Positions 8,190-15,250 of a DNA stretch of 54,873 nucleotides are shown here, piece after piece (within the stretch, counting starts at the first letter, position 1; each line of letters begins with the position of its first letter). The stretch lies in IMG/VR virus record IMGVR_UViG_3300005860_000047, positions 1 to 54,873 of that record, one strand, 5' to 3'. A model generated the notes under the pieces. That model was not told where the DNA came from, ran no database searches, and saw nothing but the letters and a program-made list of their open reading frames with translations. A program made the position numbers and the translations under genes. Source of the stretch: a virus.

Positions 8190-8380
8190 CAATCACCCTT
8201 CTTTCTCGACAACCGCCTTAATATGGCGGCGCGCTTGTGAGGGTCTTTGATTTTCTTGGCCGCCTCGCGGGCCTTCGCGTAGCTTATCGCGGCCGCCTGG
8301 CGTCGGTCGTATCCCTCTCTTACAAGCTGCCGTATCCGCTCAGAAATAGCTTTTTGGGAATAACCACCCACTAAAGGCAC
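8189..8380 (-). CDS. Small basic phage protein
   Basis: A 63-aa protein from GTG 8380. The start MPLVGGYSQKAISERIRQLVREGYDRRQAAAIS matches a widespread family of very short phage proteins (MPLVKGYS-like starts with a Q-A-x-A-I-A helix) found near head genes. The function is unknown to me. The protein is highly basic and helical and may bind DNA. Confidence 0.65.
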   Translation of the reverse strand: MPLVGGYSQKAISERIRQLVREGYDRRQAAAISYAKAREAAKKIKDPHKRAAILRRLSRKKGD

Positions 8381-8392
8381 AGCACATCACCC

Positions 8393-8977
8393 CTACTTGT
8401 ACACCACGGTCACGTCTCCCGGAGTCCCGCTTATCACCACTGTCAGGCCGTTGTTGAAGGCCACGTCGTACGGATAATGTCCCGCAGCCTTGACGACCCC
8501 TATCACCGCCGCCCCGTCGCGCAGCTCCACCGCCATTCCCGTGCCCGCGTCTCCGACGTTGACGGCGTGCAGCACTCCGGGACCGCTCTTCACCTGCGTC
8601 CCGGCAGTCGCCGCGTTGAAGTGCGCGTAGGAATAAGGACCCAGGCCCTTGGCGTCGAAGTAGCCGAGAGCCGTCACCGCGCCGCCCCTGTACTTCCTCA
8701 CCACGGGGCGGATGTACCTCACGGCTTCCACATCGAAGTAAACCGCGTTGGGATACGAAACGAAGTCCACAATGCCCTTCCCGCAGGCGAGCTTTCCTTC
8801 AAACGGGAACCAGTCCGTTCCGTTCAGGCTGGCTTCAAACCTCACGTCGGCCGCAAAACTGCCCAAAACCTGAATGACGGCCTTGTTGACGTCGGTGCAG
8901 TCCATAGCCTGCCCCGGACCGTCCGCCGCAGCGTTGTTGAGCAATGTGAACAGAGGCAACCCAAACACCTCCCGCAT
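8393..8977 (-). CDS. Beta-rich virion protein, possible decoration or head fibre
   Basis: A 194-aa protein. The ATG at 8977 overlaps the terminase stop (TGATG). The sequence is almost entirely beta-strand: a jelly-roll-like first half (AVIQVLGSFAADVRFEASLNGTDWFPFEGKL, then VYFDVEAVRYIRPVVRKY) and an Ig-like second half (GVLHAVNVGDAGTGMAVELRDGAAVIGVVKAAG). The segment A-S-L-N-G-T-D-W-F-P resembles receptor or decoration proteins that present a beta-sandwich on the capsid. A second copy of a similar C-terminal fold is seen in 51034-51612. The assignment is structural only. Confidence 0.55.
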   Translation of the reverse strand: MREVFGLPLFTLLNNAAADGPGQAMDCTDVNKAVIQVLGSFAADVRFEASLNGTDWFPFEGKLACGKGIVDFVSYPNAVYFDVEAVRYIRPVVRKYRGGAVTALGYFDAKGLGPYSYAHFNAATAGTQVKSGPGVLHAVNVGDAGTGMAVELRDGAAVIGVVKAAGHYPYDVAFNNGLTVVISGTPGDVTVVYK

Positions 8978-11814
8978 CACAAATAAGCACCCAGCTCCGG
9001 GTGCTCCTCGCCGCGCAAGGCCCTTTCCCTGAACATCCGCCGCAAGCCCCCTGCCGGAGCCTCTTCCAGCGGCCTGTTCTCGCGCAAGACGGCCTCCGCC
9101 TGCTGCTTTTCCCACGCCGTGGCGTACTCGTAAACGTCCTTCCGCACCATGCAGGCTATCGCCAGCGAGATCACTCTGTCGTCGTGCGCCCCCGCCGCCG
9201 CCTCGAACTCGCCCGTGGTCGGGTTGCGCACAAAGGTAAGCATCTCCTGGAGCGTCGCCCGCTCGTTCACAACCACTTCCCCGTTGGAAAAAGCGGCGCG
9301 CAGGCCGTCGATCATCAGCCTGCGCGTCGCCTTAGTGGTGTTCCACCCGATCTTGTTCACGAACCCGCCGCTCAGCCTGTCGTAGACCCTGCGCTGGTAC
9401 AGCTTCGTGTACCCCATGTCCCGCAGGGCGAGAGCCGTCGCCAGCCCGTGCCCGCCGGTGACTTCCACGGCTATCAGCGCCTCGTTGTAATACTTGCCGA
9501 GCTGGTACAGGTCCAGCGCGAACGCCTGCGGCTCCTCTATCACGTGCAGGTGCGCCACCTGCTCGCCGGTCACCGCATCCACAACGTCCGCCGAGGAGGG
9601 GTCGCCGTCTTTTCCGGCCACGCCGGAACCCACGTCCGCCCCTATCACGTACAGCCTGCCGGGCTGCGGGTGCTTGAAGACGTGCAACCTCTCGCCGGGA
9701 ACTTCCACGAACTTGCCGTCCACAATCACCCCCTCGGCGAACGGCTGCGCCGCCACTTCCTCCAGCCTGGCCGCCACAGCCTCGACCCTGAAGGCGCAGG
9801 ACCGGTTCTGCAGCCACGCCTCGGCTTCGGTGGCCGGGTACTCCATCTTGAAGGCGTCCTCGTCGCCGCCGAAGTCGTTCTCTATCTTCCACTGCCGCCA
9901 GTAGAGCTGCTCCCTGGCCAGCGGCACGCCGAACAGCTCCGGCGGCCTCCTCACCTCGACCCCCGGCGGCACCGGGCGGCGGTACTCCTCGTGCTCGTAC
10001 CACGGGAAGAACAGAGCCTCGTACTCGGAGAGGCCGCGCTTCGCCCGCTGAAACGTGTCGTAGAACCACCCCGCCGGGCCGTTGCCCGTGGACTCGACGA
10101 AAACCGCCGTGTTGTTGAAGTCCGGCACGGCGGCGAACAATGCGCGGGTCAGCGCTTCGGCGTTTTCATAGAACGCGGCCTCGCTGTTGCTGACTATTCC
10201 TATAGGCGTCTCAAAGTCGTGCGCGGGGTCGTCGACTTCTATATCATATACATCCGCCGTCTCGTAAGGCTCTATCGACTTCACTCTAACAAACCACTTG
10301 CCGTCAACCAGCTTATACTTCTTTACATGGTCGCACCCCGCAGGAAAACTCTCTAGGCCCATCAACTCGCGTATTCTGCCGCCAAAATCTCCGTAGGCGC
10401 CTAAGACATACGCTGGCTTCGTTTTCTTATCGTACCGATACCGCTCGGCGTGATAATACAAAGCCGCTACCCCGTACCCGCGAGCCAGCAATAACCTGCG
10501 CATCTGTCTAGCAATTCTCTCATGAACGCTGGTAGCAGTAACCATGTTTTCCTTGTATTTTCCGTTAACCAGCGTTCTCGTCTTGCTGCCGTCACCGGAG
10601 AAATACCCCGCTATAACCCCGTCGACGAACTCTGGAGTAGCCTTGAAAAACCACCAAGGGACGTGCTTGTCTTCCTTCACCCCGCAAATCTCAGCAACCA
10701 AGTGCGCCAGAAACGTATCATAAACATCAGTAACTGCACGCTTACCTTCTCTGCGTCTTGTCCGGCAAGTCCTGCCAAACTGTCGCTGTAAATAAGCGTT
10801 TATGCGCTCGCAATAACGTTCGTCCGCATGATGTCCGAACGATACGGCGTGGTAGCGGTCACTATACCCGTACTGTCTCTTAACACAACCCTCCGCCAAG
10901 TAATAACCGAGGAGAAACCCGAAATCGAAATCAAGCGGTATATAAGCGTACTCGCGATGCCGCGTTCCGTGCGTCTTCTCTTTGTTCGGCAAGTAAAACT
11001 CGTACGCCTTAACCTCGCCGCTTATCTCCAGAGCCGGAAGCTGTATGTAGTCATCCGTCGTAAGCTCAGCACACCGCTTCCACCCGCTATCGGTAAGAAC
11101 TTTGTGCTCAGGCGTCATCGCAACGAACTCGTTCGACAGCCACGTTTCCACTTTTACCGTCTGCTTCTTGCCTGAGTAGAACTTGTTCTTCACCGGAGCA
11201 ACCTTCCCGGTAGAAGTGAGCACGCAGTCGCCGATTTTAACGTGTCTGACCGGTTTCGTGCTCCCATCTGCTAACACCACCAGCGAGTCTTTGTGCAAAC
11301 ACAAATGCACTAGGTGCAGGGTCCTCGACCTGCCGGGATGACCGCTTTCCGCCGACGAAATGACCAGCGACGAGCCGTTGTTGGCGAACGAAATCTCGTA
11401 CTTGGTGAAGTACCCTTCCTTGACCCCGAGCGCGTTCCTGAACCACTGCGGCAGGCTCCTCACCGCAAACCGGTTGATGTCCAGGATGTGCCTGGCCGCT
11501 TCGCGCTCGTGCGCGATCTCCATCGCCGACAGGTTCCCGTCCCTGAGCATCCTCCACAGTATGTAGGCTTGAATCACGGTGGAGACGCCCATCTGCCGCG
11601 CTTTCAGGACCACAAGCCGGACGGGCCGTTTCTCGGCGACCTGCCTGTTGACGGCGGCGACAATCTTCCGCTGGACGGAATTCAGCTCCAGCGTGCCCAC
11701 GGTGCCGTCCTTGCGGCGGATAAAGAAAAAGCGCCTGCAGAAGTACTCAAAGTCCGCAAGCGCCCTCTGCGCCGTCTCAGCCAGCACCGGGTCAAGCCGC
11801 GCCACAGCCAACAC
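8977..11814 (-). CDS. terL: Terminase large subunit interrupted by an intein
   Basis: A 945-aa precursor from GTG 11814. The exteins total 573 aa, a normal TerL length. The N-terminal ATPase has K-A-R-Q-M-G-V-S-T (71-79) as Walker A. The hydrophobic run T-L-H-L-V-H-L followed by S-E-A-A-F-Y is Walker B plus catalytic Glu. It is split exactly between L and S by a 372-aa intein at residues 172-543. The C-terminal RNase-H-like nuclease shows G-A-D-V-G-S-G, E-V-T-G-G-H-G and H-D-D-R-V-I-S-L-A-I-A. Terminase packages DNA through the portal. Splicing is needed to restore the ATPase site, so packaging depends on it. Confidence 0.9.
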   Translation of the reverse strand: MLAVARLDPVLAETAQRALADFEYFCRRFFFIRRKDGTVGTLELNSVQRKIVAAVNRQVAEKRPVRLVVLKARQMGVSTVIQAYILWRMLRDGNLSAMEIAHEREAARHILDINRFAVRSLPQWFRNALGVKEGYFTKYEISFANNGSSLVISSAESGHPGRSRTLHLVHLCLHKDSLVVLADGSTKPVRHVKIGDCVLTSTGKVAPVKNKFYSGKKQTVKVETWLSNEFVAMTPEHKVLTDSGWKRCAELTTDDYIQLPALEISGEVKAYEFYLPNKEKTHGTRHREYAYIPLDFDFGFLLGYYLAEGCVKRQYGYSDRYHAVSFGHHADERYCERINAYLQRQFGRTCRTRRREGKRAVTDVYDTFLAHLVAEICGVKEDKHVPWWFFKATPEFVDGVIAGYFSGDGSKTRTLVNGKYKENMVTATSVHERIARQMRRLLLARGYGVAALYYHAERYRYDKKTKPAYVLGAYGDFGGRIRELMGLESFPAGCDHVKKYKLVDGKWFVRVKSIEPYETADVYDIEVDDPAHDFETPIGIVSNSEAAFYENAEALTRALFAAVPDFNNTAVFVESTGNGPAGWFYDTFQRAKRGLSEYEALFFPWYEHEEYRRPVPPGVEVRRPPELFGVPLAREQLYWRQWKIENDFGGDEDAFKMEYPATEAEAWLQNRSCAFRVEAVAARLEEVAAQPFAEGVIVDGKFVEVPGERLHVFKHPQPGRLYVIGADVGSGVAGKDGDPSSADVVDAVTGEQVAHLHVIEEPQAFALDLYQLGKYYNEALIAVEVTGGHGLATALALRDMGYTKLYQRRVYDRLSGGFVNKIGWNTTKATRRLMIDGLRAAFSNGEVVVNERATLQEMLTFVRNPTTGEFEAAAGAHDDRVISLAIACMVRKDVYEYATAWEKQQAEAVLRENRPLEEAPAGGLRRMFRERALRGEEHPELGAYL
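10186..11301 (-). other. Intein with LAGLIDADG endonuclease in terL
   Basis: Intein residues 172-543 of the precursor. It begins C-L-H-K-D-S-L-V, with block-A style V-x-x-A-D-G-S-T and V-K-I-G-D, and has block B M-T-P-E-H-K-V-L. Two LAGLIDADG helices are visible, L-L-G-Y-Y-L-A-E-G and V-I-A-G-Y-F-S-G-D-G. It ends G-I-V-S-N before Ser+1. The penultimate residue is Ser rather than the usual His. Base composition is lower in G+C than the flanking exteins, which fits recent transfer. Confidence 0.85.
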
Positions 11815-11835
11815 CCATCACCTCGCGCCGCCGCG

Positions 11836-12213
11836 CTACTCGTCTTCCTCCGCAACCTCGGCGTCTACAGCCTCCCGCGCCCTCCACTCGGCCAAATCGG
11901 CCTCGTAAATGCGCCGCTCTTCCGGCGACACGCCGAACTGGTTGACCACCTGCACCATCGCGCCCGCGCCCTTGCCGGTCAAGCCCATAACGTCCAAATA
12001 CATACGCATAAAGGACGCATCGCCTTCCACCGCCTTGAGCTTCAGGGTGTCCAGCACGTCAGGCAGGCCCTCGCCCAGCTTGACCATCGCCACCTTCAGG
12101 AACGCCTCGCGAAGGCTCGCAGCGTCTATGGCAGCGTCAAGCGCCTCCTCAAGGGTGACGGACGTCTTTCTGTCCAGGAGGCGCAAGACGAACTCTTTTG
12201 GTTCAAGAGGCAT
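11836..12213 (-). CDS. Candidate terminase small subunit
   Basis: A 125-aa helical protein. ATG 12213 is a plausible start, since in-frame sequence upstream lies in a neighbouring gene and looks non-coding. It is placed immediately before terL, the usual site of the small subunit. The last part (VVNQFGVSPEERRIYEADLAEWRAREAVDAEVAEEDE) is an acidic tail like those that contact TerL. The first part (SVTLEEALDAAIDAASLREAFLKVAMVKL) is helical. No clear helix-turn-helix is seen, so the call rests on position and layout. Confidence 0.45.
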   Translation of the reverse strand: MPLEPKEFVLRLLDRKTSVTLEEALDAAIDAASLREAFLKVAMVKLGEGLPDVLDTLKLKAVEGDASFMRMYLDVMGLTGKGAGAMVQVVNQFGVSPEERRIYEADLAEWRAREAVDAEVAEEDE

Positions 12214-12541
12214 CAGCGCGTTGTCCACAGCTCGCACCCCGCCACTTCTCCAAGGTCTCCACAGCCTGCCTGCACCTCTCCTCCACCGTGCCCCGAACGG
12301 TGACGTAGCGCTTGCCCCGCAGCACCGCTTCCCGCAGGATCGCGTCCAGCAGGTTGCGGCAGCTCTCGCAGGTGTACCGCACGCCGTCGTCCACAACCGG
12401 AAACTCTACCGGGTGCCTTCCCCACCGCTCGATTACCTTGCGGGCCGCCTCCTCCACAAGCGGGAGGCCAAGCTCCTCGGACAGCCTCTTCGCGAGCATC
12501 GTCTTGCCGACGCCGTGAACGCCGATGACGCCTATCCGCAC
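12203..12541 (-). CDS. Small P-loop NTPase in the terminase cluster
   Basis: A 112-aa protein starting MRIGVIGVHGVGKTMLAKRLSEELGLPLVEE. The G-V-H-G-V-G-K-T Walker A (residues 7-14) and the spacing to L-P-L-V-E-E match AAA_28/NadR-like or dNMP-kinase-like P-loop enzymes. Those are normally 160-200 aa, and here the lid and C-terminal half are missing or very short. A C-E-S-C pair sits at 58-61. It overlaps its neighbours by about 10 nt at both ends, so it is a genuine operon member. The substrate is unknown. Confidence 0.6.
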   Translation of the reverse strand: MRIGVIGVHGVGKTMLAKRLSEELGLPLVEEAARKVIERWGRHPVEFPVVDDGVRYTCESCRNLLDAILREAVLRGKRYVTVRGTVEERCRQAVETLEKWRGASCGQRADAS

Positions 12542-13335
12542 GCTCCCGCCCCCTGGCCTTGCGCGCCCTGCGCGGCCCGCTTTTCTTCCACCGCCTCAAG
12601 CACTTCCCTTATTCCTTCAAGCCGCCCGCCCACGTCGCGCCTTTCGGCCAGCACCTTCATGATCCCGGCCACCGCAGCGCGGTCCTCGTGGGTCAGCGCC
12701 CGCCACAGCGCGGAAATCGTCTGCTCGGCCTCCGTCGCGCCCAAAACGCCCGGAACCTTCTTGAACGGCGCGGCGAGCATCCACGCGGGCATCCCGAGGT
12801 AGTGCAGAATCCACAGCACGGTTCCAAACGTCAGCCGGTAGTGGTTGTAGCTCACGGGGTCGTCGGGGTTGCAGATGCCGCTCTTGCCGTACAGCCGCCC
12901 CACAAGGAAGTGCTTGATCGGCTGGACGTAGGCGCCGTCCCGCTGGTAGTACGGCGGCAGGATCTCCCGCAGGTTTCTAACACCCTTGCGGTGCGCTTCG
13001 CAAATGATGCGGTACGTCGTGAACCCGCCGCTTAAGTTGACGTAGTAAGCCTCGTCCACAAGCAGCTCCATCGGCACGCCGAGCTTGTCCGCCGCGTCTC
13101 CGAGAATCCGCCAATGCGCGTAGGCTCCTTGTCTGAGCCACAGTATAGAACTTTTATGCCTGCCCTCGCCTTCCGGCCGCGGCGGGAACAGCTCCTTCGG
13201 CGCGGTGTAAACGATCCTGTCGGGGTCGAAGTCGTACCCGCGCGTGCGGCAGACGATCCACAGCGTGGGAACGTCCAGCTTCAGCCGTATCGTATCGACT
13301 TCGTTGTGGCGGTAAATTTTCTTTTCCTCGGTCAT
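12532..13335 (-). CDS. Hypothetical protein, first gene of the terminase operon
   Basis: A 267-aa protein (ATG 13335; GTG 13344 is an alternative). I do not recognise it. Visible features are a Trp/Tyr-rich, mixed alpha/beta N-terminal half and a long C-terminal helix (AVAGIMKVLAERRDVGGRLEGIREVLEAVEEKRAAQ). It overlaps the P-loop gene by 10 nt. It is the first coding sequence after the operator-controlled promoter at 13611-13640 and may be a packaging or host-takeover protein. Confidence 0.6.
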   Translation of the reverse strand: MTEEKKIYRHNEVDTIRLKLDVPTLWIVCRTRGYDFDPDRIVYTAPKELFPPRPEGEGRHKSSILWLRQGAYAHWRILGDAADKLGVPMELLVDEAYYVNLSGGFTTYRIICEAHRKGVRNLREILPPYYQRDGAYVQPIKHFLVGRLYGKSGICNPDDPVSYNHYRLTFGTVLWILHYLGMPAWMLAAPFKKVPGVLGATEAEQTISALWRALTHEDRAAVAGIMKVLAERRDVGGRLEGIREVLEAVEEKRAAQGAQGQGAGACG

Positions 13336-13344
13336 GCGAACCAC

Positions 13345-13604
13345 ACGAAGAAGGCCGCCTCACGAACGAGCGGCCCGCGTAGGCAAAACGAAAGTCGCCC
13401 CGCGCGCTAGCCCGCAACAAGGCACCTCCGACATGAGTCGGAGTATTCGCCATGCGGTGGCAGCCAACGGCCCTGCGGCCGTTAATTCTCGTCGCGGCGC
13501 CCGCAACCCACCGAACCGGGCGCCGCGCTCTGGTGGAGGAGGTGCGCCATGCTATACACAGGCGGTGTCGGTTTTTGGCGTGTGCTGCGAAACACCGAAT
13601 TTCC
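13345..13604 (-). promoter_or_regulatory. Structured 5' leader of the terminase operon
   Basis: About 260 nt lie between the promoter and the first convincing start codon. On the transcribed strand it contains AACGGCC-GCA-GGGCCGTT and CTCCGAC-TCAT-GTCGGAG hairpins, the second overlapping a ribosome-site-like GGAGGTG, and a third imperfect GGCCGCTC/GAGGCGGCC stem close to the first gene. No convincing ORF fills it. It may be an attenuator or antitermination leader. Confidence 0.4.
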
Positions 13605-13610
13605 ACGGTC

Positions 13611-13640
13611 ATAGTACCACAGAGAGTGGTACGCTGTCAA
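13611..13640 (-). promoter_or_regulatory. Late/terminase promoter with embedded operator
   Basis: On the minus strand TTGACA (13640-13635) and TACTAT (13616-13611) are separated by 18 bp. Inside the spacer lies the palindrome GTACCAC-AGAGA-GTGGTAC (13614-13632), matching the palindrome beside the Cro promoter at 25067-25085. A repressor bound here would block RNA polymerase directly. The -35 overlaps the stop codon of the small gene upstream. Confidence 0.75.
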
Positions 13641-13807
13641 TACCCAAGATACGACCACCGCTTCAATCCCACAGGCTTTTTGCCGTCGAAGCGTTTGCGC
13701 CCGCGCCTGCGCCCTCCGCCGCGCTTGTTGCCGGAGAGGACGACCACAGAAGTTGAGCGAAACTTCGGGAGCACTTCGCGCAAGCCGTAGTACTTGTCGT
13801 TTTCCAC
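13637..13807 (-). CDS. Small very basic protein
   Basis: A 56-aa ORF from GTG 13807, with GGGAGG nine bases upstream. It begins MENDKYYGLREVLPKFRSTSV and ends with an Arg/Lys/Gly-rich tail (GGGRRRGRKRFDGKKPVG). It lies between the RHH-regulator gene and the terminase promoter, whose -35 overlaps its stop codon. The composition suggests nucleic-acid binding. The function is unknown. Confidence 0.55.
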   Translation of the reverse strand: MENDKYYGLREVLPKFRSTSVVVLSGNKRGGGRRRGRKRFDGKKPVGLKRWSYLGY

Positions 13808-13840
13808 AGCGTGGGGCCTCCCTGCCCGGTCGTAATGAGT

Positions 13841-14239
13841 CTAGTTCAGCGGGCTGTTGTCAGGCCAGGCGTATATTGTAAAAGGACCGGAGAACTCTTT
13901 GACCTTTATGCCGATCTCCTTCATCACATCATAAGCCCTCCGTCTCGTCATGCTGATACCGCGGTTGCTTAGCCTCTTCTCTATACTGGCCCACAGCTCG
14001 TGACAGGGGATCTCTTTGCGTTTGCCGCCCTCAAACACTTCGTAGAGAATTTCCTTCAGAATTTCACCCTTCTTAAGCTTGCGTTCTCTTGGCTGCGCCT
14101 CTTTTGTCTCCGGCACTCCGTACCGCTGGCACAGAATCTTGACCACCATCCTCGGCGCATTCACGCCTTCTTTTTCGGCCTCTTCGAGCAGCCGCAACCC
14201 GACATTCTCCGGCAACCACAGCCGTATGCTTATGGGCAT
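13841..14239 (-). CDS. Ribbon-helix-helix-like transcriptional regulator
   Basis: A 132-aa protein. The ATG at 14239 is chosen because GGAGGTGGCTCAG precedes it and upstream in-frame codons overlap the promoter. Residues 1-42 (MPISIRLWLPENVGLRLLEEA..., VVKILCQRYG) have the strand-helix-helix pattern of Arc/MetJ-like repressors. The remainder (EIPCHELWASIEKRLSNRGISMTRRRAYDVMKEIGIKV) looks like a second, winged-helix-type DNA-binding part. It has its own promoter and is the first minus-strand gene after the origin-like region, so it is a candidate early-late switch protein. Confidence 0.6.
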   Translation of the reverse strand: MPISIRLWLPENVGLRLLEEAEKEGVNAPRMVVKILCQRYGVPETKEAQPRERKLKKGEILKEILYEVFEGGKRKEIPCHELWASIEKRLSNRGISMTRRRAYDVMKEIGIKVKEFSGPFTIYAWPDNSPLN

Positions 14240-14258
14240 CTGAGCCACCTCCACGCTT

Positions 14259-14287
14259 AGTGTATCACTAGGCGCGTATGTTGTCAA
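14259..14287 (-). promoter_or_regulatory. Promoter of the RHH regulator
   Basis: TTGACA (14287-14282) and TACACT (14264-14259) with a 17-bp spacer, reading leftward, about 20 nt upstream of ATG 14239. Confidence 0.7.
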
Positions 14288-14348
14288 GAAGCATTTGGTA
14301 TAAGTAGTTTACAGGTTGACTATGACGGATACTTGCTTGCACTCGGCC

Positions 14349-14540
14349 TCGAACGTCCGACATATGAATGAAGGAAAATACCCCCTACGTAAATTTCTGT
14401 TTCCATCATCACGTAAGAAGTTGAGTAAACACATTAGTATGTGTTTACCTCTCAAAACCTTAGTATTTAAAACTACTTAACGATGGAAGAAAACATTTAC
14501 GTAGAGGCGTTTTTCCTTCTTTCATATGTCGGACGTTCGA
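14349..14540. repeat. 192-bp imperfect palindrome
   Basis: The left arm 14349-14407 and right arm 14482-14540 are 59-bp inverted repeats matching at about 50 positions, with perfect ends of 20 bp and no length difference. The 74-bp centre contains a second perfect 10-bp stem, GTAAACACAT/ATGTGTTTAC, with a 4-nt loop (14425-14448). The element is A+T-rich against a G+C-rich genome and contains no gene. It could be a replication-origin cruciform, a MITE-like element or a structured RNA. Confidence 0.85.
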
Positions 14541-14703
14541 CGTTAGCTACTGTCTTATCCTTCCTTCAAGGTCTGGCTTGACTTCCTCCCCTGCATATGG
14601 AAAACCCTGTGAGCGTCCCCGCCCGCGCGAGGCTACCCCTGCCGGCCGGGGTACCCATATGCCTAGCTAAGCATAACGCCGGTAACCTGGCAATCGCTGG
14701 TGG

Positions 14704-14819
14704 ATTGCCGGCTACCTGCCAGTTGTTTCCAGGTTGGCTGTCGCCCCAGAAAGTCCCAAGCTGTGGCTGCGGCCTGTGGGACCAAATTGCTGGCTGCCTT
14801 CCAGTTGTTGCCAAGTTGT
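14704..14819. repeat. Pair of 34-bp direct repeats
   Basis: Copies at 14704-14737 and 14786-14819, 82 bp apart, share ATTGC(C/T)GGCT(A/G)CCT and CCAGTTGTT(T/G)CCA with only single-base differences. They lie in a 550-bp stretch (14541-15049) without a convincing gene. Candidate iterons. Confidence 0.65.
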
Positions 14820-14987
14820 CACCGCTATGTCCAAGCAGACATAACTCGCTGTCGGTCGCAGACACAGGTGCGGCTGCGTAAATGAAAAAGCGTGAAAGAA
14901 ATTGTGTGTGCGCGTGAAAGAGGAAGGATGAACGCTGGCGCAATCTACGGCCAGCCGATTTTGACCAAAATCGGGCGAGAATCCACT

Positions 14988-15016
14988 TTGTGTGCATACA
15001 CTTGGCGTGCTATAAT
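14988..15016 (+). promoter_or_regulatory. Early rightward promoter
   Basis: TTGTGT (14988-14993), a 17-bp spacer and a perfect TATAAT (15011-15016). A strong ribosome site and GTG start follow 34 nt later. It probably drives the first early operon. Confidence 0.65.
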
Positions 15017-15049
15017 GAGGCCAGAGACAAGGAAGGAGGTGAACAACAA

Positions 15050-15250
15050 GTGGCAGGGAGGCTTCGGCAGCGGTATCAGTGGCGCTCCGGCCAATGGGAA
15101 TGCGTCCTCTCGCTTCCCGGCGGCCGCCAGGCCACTGGGCGCGGCCGGAGCAAGCGGGAAGCGTACAAAGCCGCCCGCGCGGTTTTGTATGGCCCAGCCG
15201 GCTGGCGGCCGGCTTGGGCGAATGGCGGTAACGTGAGGCTAATTGGCTAG
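15050..15250 (+). CDS. Small basic early protein
   Basis: A 66-aa protein from GTG 15050, with GGAAGGAGGTG upstream. It is Arg/Trp-rich (LRQRYQWRSGQWECVLSLPGG, then a helix SKREAYKAARAVLYG) with the outline of a small beta-beta-alpha nucleic-acid-binding fold. It is the first gene after the early promoter. No named family is recognised. Confidence 0.65.
   Translation: MAGRLRQRYQWRSGQWECVLSLPGGRQATGRGRSKREAYKAARAVLYGPAGWRPAWANGGNVRLIG

Noticed and set aside
9001-10356. Plus-strand frame of 451 codons opposite terL
   Set aside because: Same reason: the opposite strand encodes the TerL nuclease domain and intein end, and this frame shows only shadow composition.
11314-12303. Long plus-strand frame of 329 codons opposite the terminase genes
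   Set aside because: It lies opposite terL and neighbouring genes that have clear family motifs. Its translation is Arg/His/Pro-rich without motifs, as expected of an antisense shadow in G+C-rich DNA.
13553-13567. TATACACAGGCGGTG repeated at 25323-25337
   Set aside because: A shared 15-mer pair is about what chance gives in a 55-kb sequence, and the flanks do not match.
13154-13612. Minus-strand 152-codon frame overlapping the terminase operon leader
   Set aside because: It overlaps the 267-aa gene out of frame, starts next to the -10 box, and shows Arg-rich shadow composition.
14566-14997. Minus-strand 143-codon frame in the repeat region
   Set aside because: It crosses the 34-bp repeats and has no ribosome site. 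Composition looks non-coding.
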